Shown here in pieces: positions 53,316-62,095 of a stretch of DNA of 64,000 nucleotides. The stretch lies in assembly GCA_963755815.1 (NCBI GenBank), contig CAVWLF010000010.1:434001-498000 (forward strand), given 5' to 3'. The DNA is from Palsa-506 sp963755815 (GTDB taxonomy: Bacteria; Actinomycetota; Actinomycetes; Streptosporangiales; Streptosporangiaceae). Numbering within the stretch: the first letter of the stretch is position 1; each line of letters begins with the position of its first letter. Made by a program: the position numbers and the translations under genes. Under the pieces are notes generated by a model. It was given only the letters and a program-made list of their open reading frames with translations. It ran no database searches and was not told the origin of the DNA.

Positions 53316-53365
53316 CCGCCGCTCTTCCGCCTGCCGCGCCCGGCGTGACCGCCCGATGACCGCCG
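53300..53365 (+). repeat. 22-bp direct duplication at the kinase/regulator junction
   Basis: CGTGACCGCCCGATGACCGCCG occurs in two copies (53300-53321 and 53344-53365), 44 bases apart. Each contains an ATGA. The first ATG (53312) overlaps the kinase stop and opens a 15-residue frame that ends VTAR, like the kinase, at a TGA overlapping the regulator ATG 53356. It looks like a tandem duplication of the gene junction. Confidence 0.8.
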
Positions 53366-54024
53366 AGCCCGGGCCGTTGCGGGTCGTCGTCGCGGACGAC
53401 CAGGCCAGCGTCCGCGAGGGGCTGGTCTTGCTGCTCGGCGGGCTGCCGGGGATCGAGGTGGTCGGCGCCGCCGCGGACGGGGAGCAGGCGCTGGAACTGG
53501 TGGCCGAGCACCGGCCCGACGCGATCCTGCTCGACCTGCACATGCCCGTGCTGGACGGCATCGGCGCCACCCGCCGCCTGGTCGCCGAGCATCCCGGAGT
53601 CGCCATCGTCGTGCTCACCACCTACGTCGACGACAGCTCCGTGCTCGAGGCGCTCCAGGCCGGCGCGCGCAGTTACCTCACCAAGGACGCCGACCGCACC
53701 GACATCGCCCGCGCGCTGCAGGCCGCGGCCGGCGGCCTGACCGTCTTCGATCCGCGAGTCCACGCCACGCTGCTTGCCGCCGCGTCAGCGTTGCCGGTAC
53801 CGGCGGCAGCGGCACGGGCGCCCGACCCGCCGGACGGCCTGACCCAGCGCGAGGTCGAGATCCTCGGCCTGATCACGCAGGGCCTGACCAACCCGGAGAT
53901 CGCCGGGCGCCTGTACCTGAGCAATCACACGGTCAAGACCCACATCAACCGGATCTTCGCCAAGACCGGATCACGGGACCGGGTGGCCGCCATCGGCTAC
54001 GCCCAGCGCCACCACATCGGCTAG
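53356..54024 (+). CDS. LuxR/NarL-type response regulator
   Basis: A 222-residue regulator. The receiver (about 8-125) has acidic pair DD near 15, phosphoacceptor D60 (ILLDLHMP), T in VVLTTYVD and K in YLTKDA. The output HTH (about 155-215) reads LTQREVEILGLITQGLTNPEIAGRLYLSNHTVKTHINRIFAKTG. Partner of the upstream kinase. Its original ATGA coupling is displaced by the 44-base duplication, leaving a short leader frame between. The next gene, an MMPL transporter, may be its target. Confidence 0.95.
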   Translation: MTAEPGPLRVVVADDQASVREGLVLLLGGLPGIEVVGAAADGEQALELVAEHRPDAILLDLHMPVLDGIGATRRLVAEHPGVAIVVLTTYVDDSSVLEALQAGARSYLTKDADRTDIARALQAAAGGLTVFDPRVHATLLAAASALPVPAAAARAPDPPDGLTQREVEILGLITQGLTNPEIAGRLYLSNHTVKTHINRIFAKTGSRDRVAAIGYAQRHHIG

Positions 54025-54103
54025 GCATGACCCGGGACCGGAGGCAAGCCCGGCCGGTACTGGGGCGCTCGCCGGGCGTGGGTTACGATGCCCCAGGGGT
54101 GGC

Positions 54104-56604
54104 ATGAATCAGTTGCTTGAACGCCTCGGCGGCTTCGCCGCCAGGCGGCACTGGATCATCATCATCGCCTGGGTGATCATCCTGGGCGGCCTCCTCGGCG
54201 CGCGGCACGCGTTCGGCGGCGAGTTCGTCAACAATTACACGGTGTCGGGCAGCGACTCGGAGGCGGGCCTTAACCTGCTCACCGATACGTTCCCGCAGCA
54301 GGCCGGGACGGCCGGGCAGATCGTGTTCCACGCCCCGAGCGGCACGGTCGCGGCGCAGCAGACCGCCGTCAATAAGGCGACCAGCAACGTGGCCGGCCTG
54401 CCGCACGTCATCAAGGCCGTCAGCCCGTTCGCGTCGGCCGATTCGGGCGCGGTGTCGAAGGACGGCACGATCGCCTACTCCAGCGTGTCCTGGAACGTAA
54501 ACCCCACCTCGCTGGATACCGCCTACCTGAGCAGGCTGGACAAGGCCGTGGCGCCGGCCCGGCAGGCCGGCCTGCAAGTCGAGTACGGCGCCGGGGCCGG
54601 GCAGATCGGGCAGGAGACCCATGACCTGAACTCCGAGGTCATCGGCCTGACCTGTGCCCTGGTGCTGCTGCTGTTCATGTTCGGCTCGCTGATCGCCGCC
54701 GCGATCCCGCTGGTGTCGGCGGTCTTCAGCGTCGGCGCCGGGCTCGCGCTGCTCGGCGTGCTCGCGTCCGCGGCCACCTTCCCGACCACCGCGCCGACCA
54801 TCGCCACCCTGCTGGGCCTGGGCGTAGCGGTGGACTACGGGCTGTTCCTGGTGGCCAGGCATCGCGAGCAGCTGGACGCCGGCATGGACGTGGTCGCGTC
54901 GGCGGCGCATGCCGAGGGAACGTCCGGCGCGGCTATCGTGGTGGCCGGCAGCACCGTGGTCGTTTCGATTCTTGGGCTTTTTCTCGCCGGGGTCGCCTTC
55001 GTCGGCTCGCTGGGCCTGGCCGCGGCCATCGTCGTCGCCATCACGATGCTCGCGGCGCTGACCCTGGTCCCCGCGTTCATGGCGGTCGCCCGGGGAAACG
55101 TCCGGTCGCTGACGGCGCGAATCCGCGCCCGGCGGGCCGGGATGTCGGGGCAGGAGCAGGCCGCGCAGACCGCCGCGGCGACCCAGGAGCAGCACGAGCA
55201 CAGCGCGTTCGCCCGCTGGGGCCGGAAGGTGAGCAAGCAGCCGTGGCCGTGGGCCGTGGTCAGCGTCGTGATCCTGGTGGTCCTGTCGATCCCGCTGTTC
55301 TCGATCACGCTCGGCCAGCCCGACAACGGCACGAACCCCACGTCGGAGAGCAGCCGGCAGGCGTACGACCTGCTCTCCCAGGGCTTCGGCGTGGGCATCA
55401 ACGGGCCGCTGTCCGTGGTGGTCAAGCTGCCGAAGCAATCCAGCTCGGCGAACCAGTCGCTGCTGAGCACCATGAGCAAGGACGCCGCCGCGACCGCCGG
55501 CGTCGCAGCGGTCACGCCCGCGGCGGTGAACTCGGCCGGGACCACCGCGGTATTCAACGTGATCCCGACCACGCGGCCGCAGGCGCCGGCCACCGAGAAT
55601 CTCGTCAACCGGCTGCGCGATGACGTGCTGCCGAAAGAGAAGGCCACCAGTTACGTCACCGGCACGACGGCCGGAACGGTCGACTTCACCGAGCGGATCA
55701 CCAGCCGGATCCTGTGGCTGATCCTCGCCGTGGTGGCGATCGCGTTCATCCTGCTGACCATGGCGTTCCGGTCGGTCGTCATCGCGACGAAGGCGGCGAT
55801 CCTGAACCTGCTGTCCATCGGCGCGGCCTACGGCGTCATCGTCGCCATCTTCCAGTGGGGCTGGGGGGCGAGCCTGATCGGCGTGCACACCACGCTGCCG
55901 ATACCCGCCTACGTGCCGATGCTGGTCTTCGCCATCGTCTTCGGCCTGTCCATGGACTACGAGGTCTTCCTGCTGTCCCGGGTGCACGAGGCGTGGGTGA
56001 TGACCCGCGACCCGCAGCGCAGCGTCGCGATCGGCATCGGCGGGACGGCCCGGGTGATCACCACCGCGGCCGCCATCATGGTGGTCGTCTTCGCCAGCTT
56101 CGTGCTCGACCCCGATCCCACGGTGAAGATGCTGGCCATCGGCATGGCCTTCGCGGTGCTGATCGACGCTTCGCTGGTCCGGATGGTCCTGGTGCCGTCG
56201 GTGATGTCGCTGCTGGGCGCGCGCGCCTGGTGGATGCCGGCCTGGATGGAGCCGATCGTCCCGCAGCTGCAGCTAGAGGGAAGCGCGGCCGCGGCGGCGG
56301 CCGCTCCGGTCCCGGTGCCTGTTGCTGCTCCCGCTTCCGCTCCTGCTCCCGCGGAGGCGGCCGCTCCGGTCCCGGTGCCCGCTCCCGCGGTTGCTCCGGT
56401 GCAGACGGCCGATCCCGTGCCCGCTTCCCCGCATGCCCCGGTGGCTACGGCCGATCGCGCACCGGCAGGCACTGCGGCGCCCGGGGCAGGCACCGCCGTG
56501 CCCGGGGCGGCCACGGCCGCGCCCGAGGCGGGCAGCGCCGCGCCCGAGGCAGGCAGCGGCGGCGACGGGGCAAAGCGGCCCCGGATAAGCCTCAGACTCC
56601 GTAA
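54104..56604 (+). CDS. MMPL-family (RND) transporter, probable 3' frameshift
   Basis: An MMPL-type exporter with twelve helices in two halves: TM1 at 18-34 followed by an outer loop, TM2-6 (GLTCALVLLLFMFGSLIAAAI, GVAVDYGLFLVARHRE), a cytoplasmic loop, TM7 with an outer domain, and TM8-12 (FGLSMDYEVFLLSRVHE); the VDYG and MDYE motifs hold the proton-relay aspartates. The domain ends near residue 725. A Pro/Ala tail follows. As read, the frame stays open to 57064, right through the next gene; one base lost near 56570 would give a stop at 56604 (ending PDKPQTP), nine bases before that gene, which I consider the true end. Exports lipids or drugs. Confidence 0.85.
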
Positions 56605-56613
56605 CCTGGGGCC

Positions 56614-57075
56614 ATGGCAGACGACCAGACGACACGGGCCGCGGCGATGCAGCGCCTGGACGCGTTCGCCGGCGTGTGGACGCTGGAAGCGTCGTTTCCG
56701 GGTGGCCGGATCGCCGGTCGTGCCGTCTTCGAGTGGGCCCTGGACCGGCAGTTCATGGTGCAGCGCTCGGAAGTTCCGGATTCCGGCGTCCCGGCCAGCA
56801 TGGCGATCGTCGGTTACGATCCGGGCCGCGGGGCGTACCTGCAGCATTACTTCGACTCGCGCGGCGTCACCCGCGTGTATGCGATGGACTTCACCGACGG
56901 CGTCTGGACGCTCATGCGCGATGCCCCGGACTTCACTCCGCTGGAGTTCTCCCAGCGGTTCATCGGCACGTTCTCGGCCGACGGCCTGCGGATCGACGGC
57001 CGCTGGGAGAAATCCGCCGCCGTCGGCTCCGACTGGGAGCATGACTTCGACCTCACCTACGTGAAGGTCAGCTAA
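56614..57075 (+). CDS. DUF1579-like lipocalin-type protein
   Basis: A 153-residue protein: MQRLDAFAGVWTLEASFPGGRIAGRAVFEWALDRQFMVQRSEV, then SMAIVGYDPGRGAYLQHYFDSRGVTRVYAMDF and SQRFIGTFSADGLRIDGRWEKSAAVGSDWEHDFDLTYVKV, a beta-barrel layout like DUF1579 and heme-nitrobindin-type proteins. Ligand unknown. ATG 56614 lies nine bases after the inferred MMPL stop. A partial ghost copy lies at 47246. Confidence 0.78.
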   Translation: MADDQTTRAAAMQRLDAFAGVWTLEASFPGGRIAGRAVFEWALDRQFMVQRSEVPDSGVPASMAIVGYDPGRGAYLQHYFDSRGVTRVYAMDFTDGVWTLMRDAPDFTPLEFSQRFIGTFSADGLRIDGRWEKSAAVGSDWEHDFDLTYVKVS

Positions 57076-57106
57076 CCGCCCGGCAGATGCCCGGCCGCTC
57101 CACGGG

Positions 57107-57474
57107 ATGCCGCCGCGGACCAGCTTCGACCTGTTCGTGCTCCAGCAGCCGACGAAGCCCTTCGGCTCTCGTGGTACCAGACCGACGTCAACGTCGGGCG
57201 CCGCGGCAACGGGTCCGCGACGGTGCGAGGCGTCTTTGACTCCGAGACATTCTCGGTGTCCCCCGGCGGGTCGACGACGTTCGCCCCGACGCACCAGTAC
57301 CACCTCGGCCTGTGGTTCAACAACCCCAAGGTCCCGTTCCGGCTGAGCTGCGAGAAGGGCATGAGCACGCCGGTGGTGACGCCGTTCAACGGCCGGCAGC
57401 ACGCGGGCATCCAGGTACTCAACACCGCCCAGTTCCCGGTCAACAAGGGCCCGCTGTCGCGGGTGCATCGCTGA
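57107..57474 (+). pseudogene. 5'-truncated, frameshifted relic of a secreted protein
   Basis: The first frame reads TSFDLFVLQQPTKPFG; near 57160 the frame changes and continues LSWYQTDVNVGRRGNGSATVRG, FDSETFSVSPGGSTTFAPTH, QYHLGLWFNNPKVPFRLSCE and HAGIQVLNTAQFP to a stop. The continuity across the shift is evident. I recall similar sequences in secreted actinomycete proteins, where a signal peptide precedes; none is found here. Domain not named. Confidence 0.55.
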
Positions 57475-57615
57475 CCCGCTGCAGCGGCGGATGACGGTCG
57501 CCGGGACGCCGTCGGAGCGTCCCGGCCGCCGGCCACCACGGGACCAGGGAACTAGGTGCACCTCGCGGCGGGGAGCAGTAGGCCGCGCAGTCATCGGCGA
57601 CGGTAGGTTGGCGCC

Positions 57616-58053
57616 ATGGAAACCTGGGCGCGGGGAATCTGGGCGCGGCGGCCGCGCTACTCGCCAGGGTGGATCAAGCAGATTCAGGTCTCCCTGCCGC
57701 TGTACCGGCTGCCCGACCGCCCGGCCGGGAAAGCCTGGACCGAACGGCGTGCCACCGGAGACCTGCGCGGCGTCGTGTACGGCAACGCCGAGGTGTCGCT
57801 GCATGTGCTCACGTCCGCGCTGCCCGGCCCCGCCATCCAGTCCCTGCTGCCGTCCGGCGCCCGGCCGACTGCCGTGCCGGTGCTTATCGGCGGTGAGGAG
57901 GTCATCTTCGATGGCCTGGAATCCGCGGATGGCTGGGCGGCCCGTGCCGAGTTCGATAGCTACTGCGTCTGCGTCGTCGGCGTAGATTGGCCTGTCAGCG
58001 GACTAGTCCTTGAAGAGGACGCGGCCATCAGACTGAACAAGCAGGCCGACTAG
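57616..58053 (+). CDS. Unknown 145-residue protein
   Basis: A single clean frame, METWARGIWARRPRYSPGWIKQIQVSLPLYRLP, then a beta-rich middle (GDLRGVVYGNAEVSLHVLTSALPG, PVLIGGEEVIFDGLESADGW) and an acidic end (LVLEEDAAIRLNKQAD). One CVCVV cysteine pair. No membrane helix or signal, no family recognised. It lies 60 bases upstream of the HTH-nucleotidyltransferase gene on the same strand but is separated from it by that gene's own promoter. Confidence 0.5.
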   Translation: METWARGIWARRPRYSPGWIKQIQVSLPLYRLPDRPAGKAWTERRATGDLRGVVYGNAEVSLHVLTSALPGPAIQSLLPSGARPTAVPVLIGGEEVIFDGLESADGWAARAEFDSYCVCVVGVDWPVSGLVLEEDAAIRLNKQAD

Positions 58054-58095
58054 GCTGCAACCTGCGCCCTACATGTCAGCGAATGAGTCATCAAT

Positions 58096-58111
58096 GTTCG
58101 CTATAGTGAAC
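58096..58111 (+). promoter_or_regulatory. Operator GTTCGCTATAGTGAAC over the -10 of a leaderless promoter
   Basis: A 16-bp palindrome (seven of eight pairs match). It contains TATAGT (58102-58107), which ends six bases before ATG 58114, so the mRNA probably starts at or next to the start codon. No clear -35 box is seen. A repressor bound here would block the polymerase; the HTH part of the encoded protein is the obvious candidate. Confidence 0.65.
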
Positions 58112-58113
58112 GT

Positions 58114-58755
58114 ATGGACTTTAGCCGCCCGGTTGAGGCGCTGATACCGGGAGCACAGGGCCGCGTGCTGGGCGCGCTGGCCAGGGTAGACGCGGAGCTT
58201 CCGGTGAGCACTCTTGCGGCGGTTGCCGGGGTCGGCCGGACCCGGGCTTCAGCGGTGCTGGCCAAGCTCGCCGACCTTGGTGTCGTCAGCCGCCGAGAGG
58301 TGGGTCCTACCGTGCTTGTCCGCCTGGAGCGCCGGAATGCGGTCGGGGAGCTGGTGGCAGGCCTGGCTGGCTTGCGAAGCCGGGTGATCGAGGCGCTACG
58401 TCAGCTTGCTGCCGGTCTCGACCCGCCGCCGGTGGGCCTTTTCTTGTTCGGATCGCTGGCCCGCGGGAACGCTGGCCCCGCCAGCGATATTGACTTTCTC
58501 GCTGTTCGCCCGGAAGGCGCTGATCAGGCCCGCTGGGCGGCGAGCCTGACCGAGTTCTCCTCGCAGGCGCGGATACTGACTGGTAACCGCATTCAGGTCC
58601 TCGATTACGAGCTTTCCGACTTGCGCCGCCGGTATACGACGGACGATGATGCGGCCGGCGCCTTGTTCTGGCGCTCGGTTGCCGAAGACGCCCTGACGCT
58701 GGTCGGCGCCGATTTCCGCGAGATTGTCGAGGGCAACGACCATGCCACGCGGTAG
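58114..58755 (+). CDS. HTH-nucleotidyltransferase (MNT) fusion protein
   Basis: A 213-residue protein. An N-terminal winged helix (about 15-75: VSTLAAVAGVGRTRASAVLAKLADLGVVSRREVG) is fused to a Pol-beta-like nucleotidyltransferase (about 100-190): GSLARGNAGPASDIDFL with S114 after G113, metal aspartates D125 and D127, and a third at D164 (IQVLDY). All three metal residues are present, so it should be active. MNT proteins often pair with HEPN toxins as antitoxins that AMPylate the toxin; here the overlapping partner is only 47 residues. A fused HTH suggests autoregulation. Confidence 0.85.
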   Translation: MDFSRPVEALIPGAQGRVLGALARVDAELPVSTLAAVAGVGRTRASAVLAKLADLGVVSRREVGPTVLVRLERRNAVGELVAGLAGLRSRVIEALRQLAAGLDPPPVGLFLFGSLARGNAGPASDIDFLAVRPEGADQARWAASLTEFSSQARILTGNRIQVLDYELSDLRRRYTTDDDAAGALFWRSVAEDALTLVGADFREIVEGNDHATR

Positions 58756-58885
58756 CGGCAGGCACCTGCTGCGATTCAAGGCGCCCGCTCAGTATGACCC
58801 CGCGCCGCTCTCGGCGGCCGACGCCCGTAAGGCGGTCGACCTGGCGGCCCGCCTGGCTGAGCGGGCAACGGCCATCCTCGCCTAG
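58742..58885 (+). CDS. 47-residue partner overlapping the nucleotidyltransferase gene
   Basis: ATG 58742 lies inside the end of the HTH-MNT gene (14-base overlap, +1 frame). The product begins MPRGSGRHLLRFKAPAQYDP and continues with a helix PLSAADARKAVDLAARLAERATAIL, then a stop. It is basic at the start, amphipathic at the end, with GC-biased codons. Too small for a HEPN toxin (usually 110-140 residues); it may be a peptide toxin or a truncated remnant. The overlap is the strongest support. Confidence 0.55.
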   Translation: MPRGSGRHLLRFKAPAQYDPAPLSAADARKAVDLAARLAERATAILA

Positions 58886-58954
58886 ACATCAACCTAGGCA
58901 TCGGCGACCCAGGACCCCCAACCGGCTACCGGACACGGTGCAATGCTCACAGAA

Positions 58955-59419
58955 TCAAGATCGTTTTAACGACCCCGCGTGGCCGGTGCCCCCGCTGCGG
59001 CACCGGCCAGCGCCGGCGAATGGCAGCGGGCATTGCGGCTGCCCGGCACATTCGATCAGGTCAGTGCAGCCGGCGTCGAGCGCGGCCCGCAGCGTGTCCG
59101 CGATTGCGCTCAGGTCGGCCACTTTTGCCTCGACCTCGGCGAGTTTCACGGCCGCACGCTGCCGCAGCCCTGCCTCAGTGTGGCCACGGTGCCGATGCCG
59201 GCCGGTTTCCAGCAGGTCAGCGACCTCGTCAAGGGAGAATCCGAGCCGCTGCGCCGCCTTGATCACCCGCAGTATCGTCACCGTCTGCGCCGGGTAGAGC
59301 CGGTGGCCGCCTGGCGTGCGGTCCGGCTCGGCGAGCAGCCCGCGGCGCTCGTAATAGCGTAGTGTCTGCCGGTTCAGCCCGGCCGCGTGCGCGACCTGCC
59401 CGCTGCGCATCCGGTTCAT
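58955..59419 (-). CDS. MerR-family regulator with C-terminal cysteines
   Basis: A 154-residue MerR protein: GQVAHAAGLNRQTLRYYERRGLLAEPDRTPGGHRLYP (HTH and wing), KAAQRLGFSLDEVADLLETG, a dimer helix, and a C-terminal CTDLIECAGQPQCPLPF with three cysteines as in metal-sensing members (ZntR/MerR-like). The start ATG 59419 overlaps the preceding gene's stop (ATGA). Probably senses a metal or oxidant. The nearest transporter or reductase that it could control is not visible; its partner gene is at 59416. Confidence 0.9.
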   Translation of the reverse strand: MNRMRSGQVAHAAGLNRQTLRYYERRGLLAEPDRTPGGHRLYPAQTVTILRVIKAAQRLGFSLDEVADLLETGRHRHRGHTEAGLRQRAAVKLAEVEAKVADLSAIADTLRAALDAGCTDLIECAGQPQCPLPFAGAGRCRSGGTGHAGSLKRS

Positions 59420-59805
59420 GCCGTCGTTCCGCCCGTTCCGCCCGTTCCGCCCGCGGCGATCCCGGCGGCCGCTGCTGCGCGGCCGGCCAGCAGGTCCAGC
59501 GTTCCGGCCTGCGCCGCGGGCACGGTGATGTCCAGGAGCAGGCGGCCGGCGGCAACGGTGATGGTGAAGGTGAAGAACGAGCAGCAGCCCGTCTCGGCTG
59601 CGGCCAGTTCCGCCGCCCGCGCCGCGGTCTGCGGGCCGGGCTGCAGGTCCAGCCGCAGCCTGGCCGGGCCGGCCCGCTCGATGCCGCGCACCACCTCCGC
59701 GAACAGCGCGTCGAATTCTGCCGCCCGCCGTGGCCGCTCGGAGGCCGGCAGCGTGCACGCCTCCGGTGCCCAGGTCGCGGCGGCGCCGGTCTCGCTGAGT
59801 TCCAT
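59416..59805 (-). CDS. Small protein of the MerR-associated CCSFFTF family
   Basis: A 129-residue protein: ACTLPASERPRRAAEFDALFAEVVRGIERAGPARLRLDLQ, then AELAAAETGCCSFFTFTITVAAGRLLLDITVPAAQAGTLDLLAG. The GCCSFFTF motif and TLP.ERP start recur in actinomycete proteins next to MerR genes, here too. A vicinal cysteine pair may bind a metal or thiol; function unknown. It precedes the MerR gene with ATGA coupling. The Gly/Thr tail comes from three 9-bp CGTTCCGCC copies near 59427-59453. Confidence 0.7.
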   Translation of the reverse strand: MELSETGAAATWAPEACTLPASERPRRAAEFDALFAEVVRGIERAGPARLRLDLQPGPQTAARAAELAAAETGCCSFFTFTITVAAGRLLLDITVPAAQAGTLDLLAGRAAAAAGIAAGGTGGTGGTTA

Positions 59806-59885
59806 GCCTCGACGGTAAGCCTGTACCGGGGTACCGGATGCAAGCCCTGCGTCCGGCACGCGCCTGGCCCGCGCCGGGAAGAGGC

Positions 59886-59917
59886 TTGACTCTCACGTCG
59901 CGTGAGGGGTGCAAAGT
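59886..59917 (+). promoter_or_regulatory. MerR-type promoter with CTCACG-TCG-CGTGAG dyad
   Basis: TTGACT (59886-59891) is followed by CTCACG (59892-59897), TCG, and CGTGAG (59901-59906), then a weak -10 near GCAAAGT (59911-59917) about 19 bases from the -35. A dyad inside a long spacer is the MerR-family promoter layout. The GTG at 59909 would lie within the -10 region, so 59927 is the better start for the next gene. Confidence 0.65.
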
Positions 59918-59926
59918 GGTCTTGTC

Positions 59927-60771
59927 GTGTTCAGCATCGGTGAGTTTGCCCGGCTCGGAACGGTCTCCGTTCGCGCGCTCAGGCACTACGACGAGATCGG
60001 GCTGCTGCGCCCGGCGAAGGTCGACCAGGACACCGGCTATCGCGGCTACTCGGCGGAGCAGCTGGGACAGCTCAACCGGATTGTCGCGCTGAAGGAGCTC
60101 GGTCTCTCCCTGGCCCAGGTCAGGCAGCTCCTGGGCGGAATCACCCTGGACGAGCTCCGGGGAATGCTCATGCTCCGGCGTGCTCAGCTGGAACAGGAAC
60201 TCGAGGCGCACAAGGACCAGCTGCTCGGAGTCGAAGCACGTCTCCGCTACATCGAAAGGGAAGGCGCTATGCCCGCAGACGACATCGTGGTGAAGAAGCT
60301 TCCCGCCATCGGCGTGGTCGTGATCGCAGAACCGGCGCCCGCGTTTGGCACGGAGGACATCATTCCTGCCGTCAACCGCGCGGAGGAGCAGTTCAGGCAG
60401 CTGCGGATCCGGGGGCTCGTGAAAGAAGCAGGGCCGTATTTCCTCTACTACGAGGGCGACCCGGGTACTGACCTTATGGTCCACCTGGCTCTGCCGGTGG
60501 CGGAACCGCCAGCCGAACTACCTCCGCCGGCCAGGTACGTCGTCCTTCCCGAGATCAAGGTGGCAGCCGTCGCCGTACGCAGCGGCCCGGCGGCCAGCAT
60601 CTTCCCGTTCGTGTACCACGATCTGGCCAGGTGGGCGGACGAGCGCGGCTACCAGACCCTCGGGCCTGGCCGGCAGGTAGGGCACACATGGTGGATGACG
60701 TTTCCGAGGTCAGCCAGCAGGTATTCGAGATCCAGCTGCCGTTCACCCGCCCCGAAGCAACTCCGTCGTAG
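59927..60771 (+). CDS. MerR regulator with GyrI-like effector domain, late frameshift
   Basis: A TipA/BltR-like regulator: FSIGEFARLGTVSVRALRHYDEIGLLRP and GYRGYSAEQLGQLNRIVALKELGLSLAQVRQLL form the MerR HTH, then a coiled helix and an AraC-effector/GyrI-like ligand domain (about 115-275). The main frame would run to 60832 with a nonsense tail. Near 60690 one base is missing: the next frame gives VDDVSEVSQQVFEIQLPF and a stop at 60771, which restores the usual effector-domain end. GTG 59927 is preferred on promoter grounds; GTG 59909 is the other choice. Confidence 0.82.
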
Positions 60772-60832
60772 GAGGGCACCGAACCCGGTGTGCCCGGCCT
60801 GGAGAGCACGCCGGACCTCGGCCGGCACATAG

Positions 60833-62095
60833 TCATCTCGTTGCTGTACCGCAGAAGGCACTGATGGTGTCCACGAGGGCGTCGGCGTAGGCACGGACCT
60901 GCGCCAGGTCGACCCACTCGTCGGCCGCGTGCATGCCGCCGCCCGCCGGCCCACACACCACAGTCGGGACTCCGGCGGCCTCCCACAGGGCTGATTCCAT
61001 CCAGTACGGCGCCCCGGCCTGCTCGGGAACGCGGCCGCGGCGAGCACCCAGCGCCGCAGCCAGCATGCCGGACAGCGCAGTCCCGGCCGCCGAGGCCGGA
61101 TCGAACTCCCACGCCTCACGCGACAGCACCAGCGACGCAGCGGCCCGCACCGTCTGGTCGGCCTGCCGCATCGCGTCCAGAATGGTCTCGACCTCACCCA
61201 GCGCATCGGCGGCCGCCTCGCCGGGTACAGTCCGCCGCTCGACGACCGCGAACGCGGAATCCGCCAGCACGAACGCCGACGTGCCGCCGCCAGCGACCGT
61301 CGTCATCAATGACCCGGTACCGGCAACCGGATGAGCCGGGCGCGCGGCCAGCCCAGCATCGCGCTCCTCGACCGCGGTGATCAGCCGCCCCAGGTGCGAC
61401 ACGGCGTTAACGCCCAGCGATGCCTGCGAGGAGTGCGCCGCCTGCCCGGTGAACGCCACCTCGACGATCGCGTACCCGCGATGCGCGATCACCAGCTCCA
61501 GCCATGTCGGCTCGCCGACCAGGCAGGCGTCCGGCAGCTGCCCGTCCAGGAACTCCAGGACTGCCTCGGTTCCGATGCTGGCATGCTCCTCGTCCGCGAC
61601 CAGCGCCAGAACGATGTCCCCCGCGGTCCGCGCCGCGGCGGCCGTCTCGGCCGCGGCGACCATCGCGGCCACCCCGGCCTTCATGTCGCACGCGCCCCGC
61701 CCCAGCAGCCGCCCGGTACTCCGGCCGCCAGTGACCCGCCCGGCGAATGGCTCGTCCATCCAGGCGATGCCCACGGTGTCCAGATGGCCATTCAGCAGCA
61801 GGCCACGTCCCCCGCCAGTCCCGGCATGCCGGGCGACCAGGCTCGGCCGACCCGTCACGCCCGCGGCGGGCACGACTTCCACGGCGAACCCACCCCGCTC
61901 AAGCCGCCGAGCGAGCAGCCTGGCTACCGAGGCCTCGCCCACAGCCCCCGGCACCAGTCCTGGATTAACGCTGTCTGTGCGCACCAGCTCCACTGCCAGC
62001 TCGACGGCCGCCTCCGCCGCTGCGCTCCCGCTCACCAGCCCAGTCCACCACAGCACCCGGCTGCCGCGAAGATTCCGAAAGGCCGGCGGCGGCAT
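60833..62095 (-). CDS. M20 family metallopeptidase (ArgE/DapE type)
   Basis: A 420-residue two-domain amidohydrolase. Zinc ligand H104 with D106 in NGHLDTVG, the bridging aspartate D137 in GRGACDMKAG, catalytic E169 and ligand E170 in ADEEHASIG, and HAADEWVDL for the C-terminal ligand. The dimerisation insert carries AAHSSQASLGVNAV. It should remove an acyl group from an amino acid or peptide. ATG 62095 has AGGTG upstream; GTG 62035 (VSGSAAAEAAVELA) is an alternative because the first 20 residues lack family likeness. Confidence 0.92.
   Translation of the reverse strand: MPPPAFRNLRGSRVLWWTGLVSGSAAAEAAVELAVELVRTDSVNPGLVPGAVGEASVARLLARRLERGGFAVEVVPAAGVTGRPSLVARHAGTGGGRGLLLNGHLDTVGIAWMDEPFAGRVTGGRSTGRLLGRGACDMKAGVAAMVAAAETAAAARTAGDIVLALVADEEHASIGTEAVLEFLDGQLPDACLVGEPTWLELVIAHRGYAIVEVAFTGQAAHSSQASLGVNAVSHLGRLITAVEERDAGLAARPAHPVAGTGSLMTTVAGGGTSAFVLADSAFAVVERRTVPGEAAADALGEVETILDAMRQADQTVRAAASLVLSREAWEFDPASAAGTALSGMLAAALGARRGRVPEQAGAPYWMESALWEAAGVPTVVCGPAGGGMHAADEWVDLAQVRAYADALVDTISAFCGTATR

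Noticed and set aside
54083..55987. 634-codon minus-strand frame opposite MMPL
   Set aside because: Low-complexity Asp/Arg/Gly product typical of an antisense shadow; MMPL motifs are on the plus strand.
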